Notes: generated from the sequence alone by a model not told the origin. DNA of 64,000 nucleotides from Brachypterus glaber (GCA_958510825.1 OY294046.1:12809986-12873985); one strand, 5' to 3'; counted from the first letter of the stretch, positions 24,203-37,110 are shown. Numbers and translations are program-made.

Positions 24203-25516
24203 ATAATGCTAAACATGATTAGAGTATTTTGCTAAGAATATTCCCAAATACATATTCTTAAAATATTCTAATGGGGATGTTTTTAGAATTATAACATGGG
24301 GTCTGTATTATTTTAATTTTATTAGGTTAGAATTACAAATATTCTTAAAATTGTTGTTAATAACATAAGTTTTAACCTTAAGTAGTAGAAATGGATCTGT
24401 TTTTAGACATAAAGTGATTTTATATAGTTTTAGACAAAAAATTAAATTAATTACAATATTGAAGGCTATGTTACATAGCTTATCTTCCATTTTTTTTGTA
24501 TTATCGATTATACTGATTTTAAATCTGCAAAACCAAATTAAATATCGACCTCTAAATTATTAGAATAAGATGTAAAGATATGTAATACTATTTATTCTAT
24601 AGAAAACTCTTCACATATAAATTTTTGACACTTCCCTGATATCACAATTCATCCTAAGAAAGTTTTTTTAATCATTTCCTTGAAAAGGTTCTTAGCATAA
24701 TGCTGTAAACATGCTAAGAATGTTCTTAAAAGGTGCACTGCTGTAGTAGCATAAGTGCTTATACTCTAAACATTCTTAGCATGATTAGAGTATTTTGCTA
24801 AGAATATTCCCAATACATATTCTTAAAATATTCTAATGGGAATATTTTTAGAATAATGCTAAGCATGATTAGAGTATTTTGCTAAGAATATTCCCAAATA
24901 CATATTCTTAAAATATTCTAATGGGGAGGTTTTTAGAATTGTATTATGGAGTCTATATTATTTTAATTTTATTAGGTTAGAATTACAAATATTCTTAAAA
25001 TTGTTGTTAATAACATAAGTTTTAACCTTAAGTAGTAGAAATGGATCTGTTTTTAGACATAAAGTAATTTTATATAGTTTTAGACAAAAAATTAAATTAA
25101 TTACAATATTGAAGGCTATGTTACATAGCGTATCTTCCATTTTTTTTGTATTATCGATTATACTGGTTTCAAATCTGCAAAACCAAATTAAATATCGACC
25201 TCTAAATTATTAGAATAAGATGTAAAGATATGTAATGCTTCGCAGTCTATAGAAAGCTCTTCAGATATAAATTTTTGACACTTCCCTTATAACACAATTC
25301 ATCCCGAGCTTCATCCTAAGAAGGTTTTTTAATCGTTCCCTAAAAAAGGTTCTTAACATAATGCTGTAAACATGCTAAGAATGTTCTTAAAAGGTGCATT
25401 GGTGTAGTAGCATAAGTGCTTCCACTCTTAACATTCTTAGCACGAATAGAGTATTTTTCTAAGAATATTCTCAGTACATATTCTTAAAATATTCTAATGG
25501 GAATATTTTTAGAATA

Positions 25517-25757
25517 GGGAACGTTCAAGTATTACGTAACGCAAATTGTACCAAAATTCATACACTTCATACCCCGTTTCTCGCGTTATTAAAGGCTGTA
25601 GAAATTTCATGTTTTGGCTACCCCCCCCCCAAATAGGGAGTGTGTTAAGGGAAGTAGCCAACATATAAAACCTCTACAGCCTTAAATAACGCAGGAACCG
25701 GGGTATGAGGTGTATGAATTTTAGTACAATTTGCGTTACGTAATACTTGAACGTTCC
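25517..25757. mobile_element. MITE family A, copy 4
   Basis: A 241-bp copy in the array at the same subrepeat position as copy 3 (agaata | element | aatgctaagcatg). The right flank has lost a few bases relative to the expected ATA duplication. Ends are GGGAACGTTCAAGTATTACG and its mirror. Confidence 0.85.
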
Positions 25758-25812
25758 AATGCTAAGCATGATTAGAGTATTTTGCTAAGAATATTCCCAA
25801 AACATATTCTTA

Positions 25813-27680
25813 CATTACAATTTTATACTGGGTTATTTTTGTAAATTATGAATTAAGCAAAATGGTATTTAGTTATGTCTTTTTTTAATAGTCTGTCATA
25901 AATATTGGTTTTAAATAAAACTGAACCAAATTTAAGGCGTATGATAGGTATACGTTACATTACATGTAATAAAATATTGTATACAATGAATACAAGATAT
26001 TTGTGTATGTTTATAAAATTAAAATTTTATTGCAGTCTGCGAAAAGTTCGATAAATACTATTTTTTTTTCTTTACTATAGCAAGTTAAATTTTCTTCACC
26101 TCGATTACCTAAAATTAAATTTTTATGGTATTGGAAGTAACTTAAGATATTATTTTTTTTACAATCCAAACACCTCTAATTAAACCCAAGTAATTGCTTT
26201 TATCACCTAAATAAGATTTTTTCGAACGAATAGGATTTCTTATCTCATGGAACTTGATTTTTGCTGAAATGTTCTTATTAGTTGGATATTGCATTCTTGT
26301 GCTATCGTGGACGTAAAGGCCAAAAGGCCAAACAGGCAAACAAACAAATAGACAAGTAAACCGACCTTTTTGAAAGTTATTTTAAATTCGTATTTATAAA
26401 CCAACAGAACAGTTACAAGCACCTTGTCAAAACATCGGCACAAGGCACTAAATTGAAACGCTCTAAAACAAGAAGTTGTGTGAATAGGCAACCATTAATA
26501 CACCTGCCTGTTCCATAATTTATTAAAGTTTGAAAGTATGTATCTACAAAACGTTATATTCTAGCAAAAACTTTATATAACATTTTTTCTAGGGCTTAAA
26601 AAGAGCTTTCATTTGAAATATATTTTTTTGAAATCGGTTTATAAATAAGTGAGTTATGCTAAAAAAACTTTTTACTTTTTATTTAATAATAATATATATA
26701 ATATAATATTATAATAAAACAATATATTTTAGCAAAAAATAGTTTATAACATTTTTTGAACAGTTTAAAAAAATCTTTCATATAATTACTAAATTAATAA
26801 AATACAATAAAAATTAATAATTAACTATAGTTAACTATAATTATTAATAATAATTATAATTAACTTAATTATAACCAAAAAAAAAAAACGCTAAAAAAGG
26901 TAAACATTTTTACGGTTCCCTTCTTTCTTTTTGTAGACTGTTTTGAAATTAAAATAGACTTTTAAATTCGTAATAATTCTGGTGCAAGGACTTTCTGTTT
27001 TTTTTTTGTATAATCTATAAAACTGTTTAAAAAGTAAAATAGACTTTAAAATTTGTTAAGTTAAAAAATTTATGGGCCTTCCAACCTTTTTGTAAAATTT
27101 TATAAAACTGTTTTAAAATTAAAATATATGGGTGTTTCTACACTAATGGCAAATTTCATGTCCGGGCAGAAAAAATTATTATAATACATATTTTTTAAAA
27201 AATTTTTGCTTATATTGTTTAACTCGTTTATTTTTATTAAAAACATGTGATAAAATACGTAAGATTTTGCTTCCATAGGAAAAAAAATGGAAATAGTTCG
27301 AAAATAGTGTACTTTTTACGTGTCCGAAATGAAAAATTTAATTTTTATCAAAGAAAACTTTTTTTTTGTTTGGTGTATTTGCGGTTTTTGATATTAAAAA
27401 GTTTGGACGCCTTTATAGAATTAAAATAAGGTGTAATACGCCCACATATTTGTCGGTTAATAGATTTAAACACGAAATAGATCAATGAGCTTTTAACGCT
27501 ATTTTTATGCATTTTGATCTTTAAATTACTTAAAAACTAAATATTAAATATCATTGATAGGACTGAAAATGATAAGCACTTAATATAGGATTTGATTAAA
27601 AAAAGAAGTTCCATTATATTGCATTTGGTTGGGGAGTTATAATTTTTTATGTTTTCCAACTACATGGATGTCAGTCAAAT
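25813..27680. other. AT-rich interval with old tandem duplications
   Basis: 26225-26345 resembles the tail of the 13621-14160 repeat (tcatggaacttgatttt, gtgctatcgtgg). 26547-26790 has two units about 169 bp apart (aaaacgttatattctagcaa / aaaacaatatattttagcaa). 26930-27130 has three degenerate units around tataaaactgttttaaaatt. No gene is supportable. Confidence 0.4.
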
Positions 27681-27854
27681 CGTCATAGACCGTTCTGCCA
27701 ATTTTTAAATTACATTATTTATTTATTACCCATTGAAGGGAACAATCAAATCCTTATATTATTTTTAACAGTAATATTGAAAAGTATCATCGATTTACCA
27801 TTACTAAGATCAAATACTTTTATTACATTAAAAGGGGCCTTAAATTTTAAAAAT

Positions 27855-27917
27855 CGTCATAGACCGTTCTGCCAGCATCATAGATCGTTCTTCCAGCGTC
27901 ATAGACCGTTCTGCCAC
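27855..27917 (+). repeat. 21-bp tandem repeat, three units
   Basis: gtcatagaccgttctgccag, tcatagatcgttcttccagc, tcatagaccgttctgccac. A single extra unit, cgtcatagaccgttctgcca, lies upstream at 27681. The 21-bp period keeps frame, but there is no surrounding gene. Confidence 0.75.
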
Positions 27918-28860
27918 ACATTTTCATTAAACAGTTTTTTTTGTAAACATATTAATTAGGTTTTTTTTTACCTGTTAAGGTATTTTTGGGGTGCTGATTT
28001 CAAATCTAGTGTTAATTTTTAAAAATTCAAAATGGCGGATTAAATATGGCGGAAATTTTCTTTAAATTTAAAATTTTCTTTAAATAATAGCATTGGGGGG
28101 TTTTGAGACCGTTAAAAATAAATATTCCTGATAATAATATTATAAAATTCAAAATGTCCTACTCAAGAGGCCGAATTTAAGATTTCGAATGATTAAAAAC
28201 GATTTTTTACTACAATAAATAAAATCCCACGAAATTAATTTGGGAGCAACTAAAAAAAAATAAATTATATCAATGCATTAACGTTCCAAATGGCGAATTC
28301 AAGATGGCGTATTATAAAATAAATATACAGGGTGTATACGGTCTTAATTATTAAAAATAAAAATAATAAAAAAATTTCACTACAAACCAAGTTTTTAAAT
28401 ATTTCTTTATTTAAAACAATAAACCTGAACTCATATCAATATTAATAAATAAGCCACAAAAAATCCTTTAGTTTGATACCATCTTAAAAAAAAAAAAATC
28501 AGTAAGTCATAAATACAGTCCAGCAGCCATTTTTGTTTTCTTGCAAACAAATGTAATATAATGTAACCTAAACAAATCCTTTACTTGATATTTTTTTAAA
28601 ATTATTTTGCCATAAAAAATTACGTCTAACAGCCGCCATTTTGATTTTTTGTGAACCAAATTTAATATTCAATTACCTACGAAAAATTTCCTTTAATTTG
28701 ATACCCAACTTGACACCTTTTAAAATTTTTAATTTTTTCGTCACAAACAAATGACACCTAGCAGCCGCCATTTTGTTTTTTTTGCAACCTTAATGTCGCC
28801 CAGAATATTTCCCAAATAAGATAAACCTTAATCAAAATCGTCGATATCGGATAAAGCGTT
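27918..28860. repeat. Dispersed repeat with aaaatggcgg / ccgccatttt words
   Basis: Forward words aaaatggcggattaaatatg and caagatggcg (28030-28310) face inverted words agccgccattttgttttttt (about 28521, 28629, 28760; loosely tandem at 107-131 bp). The centre carries tacagggtgtatac (28333). It looks like the remains of a foldback family. No ORF. Confidence 0.5.
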
Positions 28861-29558
28861 TGGCTTCAGGAGATAATATATAAACATACGTAGACTGTAA
28901 AAAACGGAACCTTTTCTTTTTCGAAATAGTGTCTGTTCTTTGCATTTACAAACCGTAAAGACCATTTTCTTTAATTTTTAAGTGATTTTGGTTATTTAGT
29001 GATAAAAAAAGTTACTGGACAAAAATCGTTTTTTTTTACTCATTACTGTAGAAATACCCATATATTTAAATTAAAAAAAAATCGTCTGTGGCTTTTGGGC
29101 TTTCACATTTTGGTAAAAAATTAGGGATAACCTTTTTTTTAATTAAAATTTTTAGACTTTTAATTCAAGTTCGTAAAAAAATGCTTTTTATAGAATAATT
29201 ATAAAATTTAAAATCGTACTTTTTTAAATTAAGATTAACCTTCAAATTCATAAGAATTTTTGCCTGTGCCTCTAGAGCTTTGTTGGGTTTTTATTAAATT
29301 TGTATTTAATTTTTTTAAACTGCCAAACTGTTAAAATTAAAATAGTCCATCATTTTATGCTTTATTTTCTAAATTGGATACACCATACAAAAATTTTTAA
29401 AAATGCCTTGAATTATGCCAATTCTGATTTGGCCAGAACTGGAATTAATTCATTTTAATTTAATTCTTGAAAAGTACCAATTGTTTTTCTGAATGCGCAA
29501 CATTCTTAAGTTTACAGTTAAAAAGAAAAGCTTAAAATAACACAGGTCTGCATCACAA
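28861..29558. other. AT-rich interval, no gene seen
   Basis: Homopolymer-rich DNA with degenerate ttaaaattaaaatag repeats similar to 26930-27130. Nothing else could be supported. Confidence 0.4.
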
Positions 29559-29797
29559 GGGAACGTTCAAGTATTACGTAACGAAAAATGTACCAAAATT
29601 CATACACTTCATACCTCGGTTCTCGCGTTATTCAATTCTGTAGAGATTTCATATTTTTGCTACCCCCCCTAACACACCACCTATTAGGGGGGGTAGCCAA
29701 AATATGAAATCTCTATAATCTATAAAACCGCGAGAACCAGGGTATGGAGTGTATGAATTTTGGTACAATTTGCGTTACGTAATACTTGAACGTTCCC
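29559..29797. mobile_element. MITE family A, copy 5
   Basis: Ends GGGAACGTTCAAGTATTACG and acgtaatacttgaacgttccc; internal arms gtagagatttcat and the gctaccccccc/gggggggtagc core. 239 bp. Flanks (acaa / taat) do not show a clear duplication. Confidence 0.9.
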
Positions 29798-30126
29798 TAA
29801 TATAATTATGTTTTAGCTAAAAAGCTGCTGTAAATAGCACAGGTCTATACAAACAAGGAAAATTTCATGAATTTGTAAGGAAGCAATGTAAAATTTTCTC
29901 GGACCATCGTGTCTGATACAAAAAAGATATACTTTTCCTGGACCATTATTAAATAAAGCAGCTTATTGTCTAGTTATTTTTGTAAATGATTAATCGAACA
30001 AAATGTTATTTATGTATATTTAATTATCTCGTAAATATCGGTTTTAAATAATGCTAAACAAAATTTTATTTTACGGTATACATATTTAACTTATACACAC
30101 TGGGATATTTGCAACAATATTTTATG

Positions 30127-30345
30127 GGTTCGATTCTCACTCTCTTTGCCGATTTGCTTTTTCAGTTAATTAGTAATTGAAATTTGGCCAAGGCGATAAG
30201 TGAAGCGGACACTCCCTATAAACTGGTTCGAAAGTCAGTTAAAGTCCGTGGTTCCCTACTAGCCCACACAAGTCCTGGACTTAGAGGATTCTTAATTAAG
30301 TAGAATAGTACGAGGTTAAACTAGGTTAAACAAACAAACAAACTT
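30127..30345 (+). mobile_element. tRNA-derived SINE, 5'-truncated copy
   Basis: It begins at the B box (gggttcgattctcac) and then matches the body of the SINE at 17347-17605 to the end (gtcctggacttagaggattc, tagtacgaggttaaac), finishing in caaacaaacaaac. Truncation at the B box removes the A box, so this copy should be transcriptionally dead. Confidence 0.85.
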
Positions 30346-30742
30346 GATAGTTCCAGTTAACTGGAATTGCTCTAATTACTTAATAGCATTGGATGAATCG
30401 CTGTAGTTACTTTTCTACCAATTTTGATAAAACTACACCATAGTGCGGCCTACAGTAATTGAGTGAACATGCTGCTTTATCAGTTTAATTAATTTTGGTA
30501 TACTACTCTTTGTTTTTACATATAAAAGAGCTTCCATTGCAGGTATAAAAAAAGTGTAAAAGTGCATATGCGACCTAATAGCTTGTTCTGCTGGGTTTTA
30601 ATTAATTTAAAACAATTAATCGTTATTACATAAAATGTATGGAGACCTTTATATTTTGACACTTTTGTAAAACAAAGCGACTCTTTTTATTCAAAGCTCA
30701 AATTCGCATTGGTTGAAAAAATAATTTTTTACTTTTTATGTA

Positions 30743-30857
30743 ATACATACATTACATATATGTATATATGTAATTACATATATACATATATGTATATATG
30801 TAAGTACATATATACATTACATATATGTATATATACATTACATATATGCATATATTA
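30743..30857. repeat. acatatatgta simple repeat
   Basis: Palindromic units of (acatatatgtatatatgta) with tatatacat spacers. Slippage-type sequence. Confidence 0.85.
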
Positions 30858-32476
30858 ATAAAGTTTGGGAAGTACGTGATACTTTGTCCCACTGTTTTCC
30901 ACGCCCTAACCTGACCTGTTATGAAAAATAGAAACAAATTATTACTGGTCTGCATTATAAATCATTAATTTCCGCTAGATGGCGCCACCGATTAAAATAT
31001 CAAAATGGCTGAACTGCTGTTGTCATGATAAACACCAAAGTACTTTGACAAACATGAATATAATCTAATACATTTTGTTTAAAAAACCTAAATGTACAGT
31101 TTTAGTCAATAATGCTATAAACGGTACCTTGTGAGATTGTGAGCTATCAACAAATGTTTTTGTGGCTGTTTTTTTTGAGTTACGCGTATGTGAAACTTCA
31201 GTTTTATATGATTGTGCTTCTCTTGAGGAGCGCCTATGTGCAGCCCTTTGGATAAACTGCGTATGCGCATTTTTTTACAAAAAAAAACATATACCATAGG
31301 AATGTTTAGTAAACATTCACTAGATGTTACAGTTGTCAGAACTATAACAACGTTAAGTATTACTGTAACAACCAGTGAAGGTTTACTAAATTTTCTTGGA
31401 GTTCCACATATGCAATAAAATTTAGTATTTCCTACGGTTAAAAATTCAGTGTATATTAAGTTTGAGTTAACTATATCGTAATTTAAAATTTATAATGCTT
31501 TCCTTTATTGGTATAAGTAAATTAATCTCAGGCTTCAAAGGTTTCCCAAAATCCTGTAAGCTTTGATGTGGAATTCAAACAATTTAATTCAATCTAAAAT
31601 TTAAAATTATTCAATCCCTACTAAAACAAAATTGGTTAATTAAGTAAATATAAATAAATAAAAATAAAAAGCAAAACATTCTCCCTTAAATATCAAGTTA
31701 TATTTTTTATTTATTTAAAATAATATAATTTACACTAGGGTCCATTAGGGCCTGTTAAAGGCTATTGTATGATTTATTAGTCGGAGAGCTGTTGACCATT
31801 TTCATTTTATTTTCTCCAGTCTATATTTTATGAATGTCTCAAATTTGGGTTTCTTAAAAAGCTATGGAAATAACGTACCTTAAAAATTTATTTTTTAACT
31901 TTCCGTAATTTAGAATACATTTATTATATTCAGATTAAGCCATTTTTATACACCATATTATTTTTCTTTAAGCGTACTAAATTGTTTATATTTTATACTG
32001 AACTTTTTAGAAGTGATCTATTTTTTTACAGTATAAAAATGAGTTCATTGTTGTACGCCGTAAAAAAAAAGTTGCTTAGCAAAACCACCACTGGCGGCAG
32101 CACTCTTTGACTTTTGACAAGCATACTTCAAACTTGTTTGTTTATTATGTAAACAGGTGGTTGACTCGAGATTCTGTGCAAAAACCTTGTCTGAAATTGA
32201 TTAAAAATGATTGAAAAAGAATATATGGTTTATACACCTACAAATCTCTCCGAAATCGCAAATCCTACATTAGACAAGTTACCATCGAAATCGCGAAAAG
32301 TGTACGATTTAGCCTACGAAAAAAATTTAAAATGAGCTAATAAGGTTTAAGTTTATTTCGAAAGGGATTTATTGGCCTATTTTAATTAAAAAAAAAAAAA
32401 AACATACTTTATTACTAAAAAAATTAAATTCAAAAATTAATATTTTAAAAAATATATATAGGACGCTTGAAGAAAA
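30858..32476. other. Intergenic interval, no gene seen
   Basis: Two 60-residue frames on opposite strands (31115-31297, 31236-31418) have no recognisable features. No repeat of the window extends into this part. Confidence 0.4.
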
Positions 32477-32580
32477 AATAGTATGTTTCACTCAGAGGAA
32501 AAGTGCTTCTTTTTACTCGTAAATTCTACAGACTAGTGAAAAAATCTTCACTTTTCCTCTTAGTAAAACAATATACTATT
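32477..32580. mobile_element. Hairpin MITE family G, internally deleted copy
   Basis: Same arms as 18631-18767 (aatagtatgtttcactcaga ... cttttcctcttagtaaaaca), with the central ctgtagtttccggactacgc part missing. The shared upstream ggacgcttgaagaaaa suggests the true element is slightly longer on the left. Confidence 0.75.
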
Positions 32581-33936
32581 ATTTAACTATTAATTTTCAT
32601 TTATTTTTTAGTATTATGTCATTTATTTACCTTTATTATACTTATAAACATCAATAAATTTTTAAGTGAAACAACAAATTCTTAGTCAGCAAATACATAC
32701 GTACTATTCATGTCCTATTTTATCATTACATAATTTTTTTAGTAAAAATAGATTTTTTTATACTACACATGCAAAAGATATCTTTTTTTGGAGCTTCCAG
32801 GTCCAGTAGCACTTTTTATCAATGGCGTAACATTAATGCCACCCGGGGTTCAACGTTTTAATATGCAATAAAAAATTAAGTATAAGAAAGTCGATAAAAA
32901 GTGTTAAAAAAATATGGGTAAACCGTTTAATTATAGACCATATCTTAGGGGTTAATATTAATTATAATCTCGAGAATTTTTGATGAATATTTTTCTTTGA
33001 AATTGTAGCAATTTTAACCAGAGCTTCGGGCTGCTTCTTTCAAGTTTTTTTTTTACGTGAAAAATATGATTTTAAACTTAGTAATAAGTAAGTCGTTAAC
33101 TTTTGATTACTGACTTGTTATACAGTAGGCATTGCAAATAGGGTCACTTGATCATGATCAGTTGCAGTTGTGGCTTTTTAAACTATTTTGGTGGCTTGGT
33201 TTGGTTAATTACCCCCATGGGGGTAATATGGGTAATGCGGGTATAATTTTTCCTACCACATAGTTAGTAGTTAGTCCCTATTTCCCACGCGTTGCGCATA
33301 ACCTCAAATTGACAAACTAATTTTAAGATAATTTTTGGGTTTTTTTGATGTTTAGATGTTAGGTCGTTTGGTCGTATCACATAATTTTAGGACACTTTTT
33401 CGTAACGATTTTGAGCCATAACGGTTTTAGATCTCTACCCCTCATCTAAAATATATTAATGTTAAAAACCGTGTCAAGAATTTTTGAATACATACGAGTG
33501 TACGTAAAAGTTAAATAAAAGTTAGCAAGAAAACATGTTTAGCTCGTGTCACTAAATTTTACTTTCTTACATAGTACAAAAAAGTATTCATTGTGCTGCG
33601 CTGTTTTCATGCTTAGATATGGCACGGCAAGAACCTCGATTTTGCTCGTAGAGCGCAAGTAAAACTTTACAGTAAACCAGTAAAATCCTTAATGAATCCC
33701 TTTTTACCGCTCTGAATTATTTAACATAAACTAAAAAACAACTTATTATATTTGAGTAACTTCATTAAAACATTTTTTGCCGCTCAATTTAAAAGGCTCA
33801 AAACGTTTTATAAAAAAGTTTCTAAGTAAAATTAATTTGTCGAAAAACGGAATGTTGGGTGTGAAAAGATAACTCTGTTAAGTGTATTTTATAGCCAAGA
33901 TTACACCTAAATGTTTTTACAGCTTAGATTTTATGA
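32581..33936. other. Intergenic interval, small palindrome only
   Basis: A perfect tacccccatgggggta palindrome at 33212-33227 is the only structured element I see. No gene or known repeat. Confidence 0.4.
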
Positions 33937-34255
33937 ATGGACAGCAATCCAATACGTTAGACAACATAAATTTAAGTCTTCAATACCAACCCAAAAAGAA
34001 CATTCCCTAAAAATATTATATTTGGATTTTATTACAGTGCAACAAAAAATGTGCATTATATGCAAAATTATTAAAGAATACATCAAACAGCTTATTAAAC
34101 ACAAAAACAAGTACAAAACCTTCACACACAACGAGGTATTATCAATGACTGTCAAATTAAGGAGTAGGTCATAAGTTCCCTAGGAAACTTTAGACCTACT
34201 GTACACATAGCTGTGTTATAAAAATTAAAAAAAAATTGTTTTTTACTTAAAAAAA
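33937..34255 (-). repeat. Unclassified dispersed repeat E, copy a (truncated)
   Basis: The copy starts atggacagcaatccaatacg and matches copies b (38389-40976, interrupted) and c (47922-48388) up to the T/A-rich part. A minus-strand frame of about 75 residues (33931-34155) contains FWVGIEDLNLCCLTYW and is nearly the same in copy c. Whether it is coding is unknown; it resembles no domain I know. Strand is assigned by that frame only. Confidence 0.7.
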
Positions 34256-35394
34256 ACACTCAACCTCCAGCCTCAGAGGTTTGTAGCTAGGCTTTTTCAG
34301 AGTCAAATGTGTTAAATTAAAGATTGACCATACTTAAGTGATGTTTTATTGATTATAAAATTGGTTTATATACAATTACTATTCTAAATGTTATTTTTAC
34401 CTAAAACATGAATAATTTTATTTCAAAACAATAATAATTATACTTTACACATACGTATATACATACCACAGTTCCACAAAAAATGAATTCGGTAACCTAC
34501 CATAAAGATAGAGGTACTAAATTAAAAGGGTAATTCTACATCTTATTAAAATTGTTCCGGAAATGTGCCGTAAGGAAGTCACTGCCATCGTAAGGGTCTA
34601 TCTGAAATAATATTTTTATTAAATATCTCTAGACACCTATAAACTTCAACAACAAAATTTAGCACTGTCCTAAAACTGACGAAGGAACTTGAAATTATCT
34701 CTTTAAATGCAATTTTCTCTTTAAGTGCAATTTTCTCCAATACGTCCTAAATTTTTATACTAAGAGTAATTTTTTTTTTCGTATTTTTAACTAAGAAATA
34801 TTTTCTTGAGAAAACCTAAAAAAAACTTCACAGCAAGCAAACAATAAAGTGTCAACGTCCCCATGAGGGATTTTCCCGTTTTACAAGCTCCAGCTTAGAA
34901 TTACCGAACAAAAAATAAATAGGATGATTTCCTTTATTAATATAAATAATGTTAGGGACCATGTCCTTAGGCTTCCAGATCTAAAAGCTCTTCAGAGCTA
35001 TTTAATTAAAACCAAATTTTAGACGGACTATACCGATTTTTTGGATCGGAATCTAAACACAGAATTTCAGGGTTTTTAAAAACCAAAAAAATATAAATTC
35101 TAATTTATAGGAATCTGTATTTCAAACCCCCTTGGATACCAATTTTTTTTTGTTAAGCCATGTAATAATTAAAGCGGCAAGTGTATGAAGGTATTAAGTA
35201 ACATTTTTTAAAATGTTGAAATTTGTATCATATCGTAGAAGGTAAGAGACCCTTTTACGATAATATGATACAAATTTGCATTTTATTGTTATATTAATGT
35301 AATGAATACCTATTTTGTACTTTTCTATACCGGGTCTTATCGTAAACTAAAAGAGATAATCAAGTTTTGAAAAAACCTTTTAAATAAGAAAACA
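34256..35394. other. Interval with one hairpin
   Basis: 35219-35278 is a hairpin (aaatttgtatcatatcgta / tacgataatatgatacaaattt). Around 34550, tgttccggaaatgtgcc resembles 41740. No gene. Confidence 0.4.
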
Positions 35395-35775
35395 AACTAT
35401 TTTTAGCATATATTTGATACTTTCAGCTCTTGATATGTGGGCAGGGGGAATAGAGGGACATTTTTTTAAATGGGGGTACATCACTATAAAACTTATAAAA
35501 TTCTCCATTATATTTTTTTAATTTTTTTAAATATTTAGGTATACTTTTAAACTAACAAACAAACAAAAACTTAATCTCATTTTTTAGTACAAAAAATTAA
35601 AAAATCAAAACCTTAAAAAAATTGTTTAAAAAATTAAAAAATATATAGTCTAATAGAGAATTTTATTTGCTTTAAAATGATGTATCACACGACCCCCATT
35701 TTTATTTAAAAAAATTCTCCCCCATGCCTCTCTGCCCACAGCTGAAAGTATCAAATATATACTAAAAGATAGTTT
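35395..35775. mobile_element. Internal remnant of the 8423-type palindromic element
   Basis: It shares agcatatatttgata, atgtgggcaggggg, gatgtatcacacgaccccca and actaaaagatagtttaagtt with 8423-9132, in the same mirrored layout. The C/G-run TIRs are gone, so only the inner arms remain. Confidence 0.65.
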
Positions 35776-37110
35776 AAGTTGTCTAATTTAAGTTGGTTTT
35801 CGCAGAACTTGATTATCCCTTTTAGTTTTCGAGAAAATCGCTGGGTAAATAGAGTTGGGACACCCGGTATATGTATTATTCTTAAAACCAAATACTTTTT
35901 CTGCTATTTTTTATTATTTATTTTTTTAGTTTTTTTTACTTTTTTCATAAAACATTTCTTCTTTGAAAAAAGTTAATCCTATGTATTATTTACAGATGTT
36001 AACCAAAGTGGGACCATCGACAGAAAGGACTTTGAGCTGGCTATAGAGGTAAATATTTGCTGATACTAAATTAATATTAAGATTTCAGTTGAAACTTTAA
36101 CCAAAATCGAGATCGAGTTGTAGTCCGGGAAAAGTTTTATGTAATGAAGGCCTTGAGTCATTCTTTTGCAACCGGTACCCAGTACCAAAAAAAAATTAAA
36201 TAAAGAAAGATCCTGTTTAGTATTATGATAAAAACTTACTCTTTAAGTTTAGAGAATATTTTTTAGTTTTTTTAATGGTTTTTAGTTTTTTTTACTTATT
36301 TTATATATGGGTATTACTTTGGAAAACGAGCAGCTGGGATTAAGATTCAGTTGATTTATATTAATATTTCTCCTAAAGGGAAACACCGTGTTTTTTGCTT
36401 AAATTTATAAATAAATTATTAAAAATCTCAAATTTTTTAATTAAAATACAGACTCGCACAATTGTGTCACGCCTAATACTTCACGTCAGATATACTTCCA
36501 AATATTGAATTAAAGTTTAAGCTAACCAAGTGCATCATGTGTTGACATCATGTCTACATATAAAATGTATATAAAATTTTCAACTCTTTAGTCTCATACA
36601 ATTAACAGAATTTTAAAGAAATGTGAGCAAGTGTCGAATCATGTGTGTTTGTCTTGTCACGCCAGATACACTTCTAGAAGTTGGTGTAGCAAACAAACTA
36701 TATTCAGCTTTACAATAGCACTTGACATGAAAAAATTAGTTCCTATTGCAAGTAATATACATTAAAAATAATTTATAATTTAGTTTTATATATAGTAATA
36801 TTTGTGTTTCAAGTGTAAAAATGTCACGCCCGCTAAAGTCTCATTATTATGAGGGCCATAGTAAAAAAAAGTATTTAAAAGATTGTGACTTTTGACAATT
36901 TACGCCACGTAAGCCGAGGCAAAGCAGATGGTAAAAACATAAAAATATGATTTGATATGAATGTAACATTTTTGATTAATTGATGCACCTAAAACGTATA
37001 CTTCACTTCACTGCTTCAGGAACCTTAGTATAATTTTTTAATAATTAGAATTTTTTTATTTTTATTACATTACTTGTAATGTAATGTAATAAAAATAAAA
37101 ATAATGTTAA
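35776..37110. other. Intergenic interval, no gene seen
   Basis: The word tgtcacgcc recurs at about 36466, 36656 and 36824, and a short attacattac palindrome lies at 37057-37105. An acacccggtata motif at 35870 recurs at 54463. Nothing codes. Confidence 0.4.

Larger units (their letters stand above)
23332..25812 (+). repeat. Complex tandem array, 650-bp unit with 80-bp subrepeats
   Basis: Units start at gaaggctatgttacatag (23332, 24461, 25111). The second-to-third spacing is 650 bp. The first unit is rearranged: near 23893 it jumps into the cataagtgctt segment, and it also holds a MITE. Each unit contains subrepeats headed gattagagtattttgctaag, found at about 23563, 23647, 23927, 24217, 24784, 24867, 25446 and 25768. 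Inside each, aatattccca and tgggaatatt pair across about 25 bp. The nearly identical 60-residue minus frames at 24308 and 24958 are products of the repetition. Satellite-like, no gene. Confidence 0.85.

Noticed and set aside
24308..25140. Two nearly identical 60-residue minus frames
   Set aside because: They are the same segment of a 650-bp tandem unit; no third unit keeps the frame and there is no coding signature.
23332..25812. CRISPR-like array
   Set aside because: The window is eukaryotic; the repeats are 80 and 650 bp long without unique spacers.
34985..35000. Hammerhead-like ctgaaga on the minus strand
   Set aside because: The following bases do not form a stem II and GAAA is missing.
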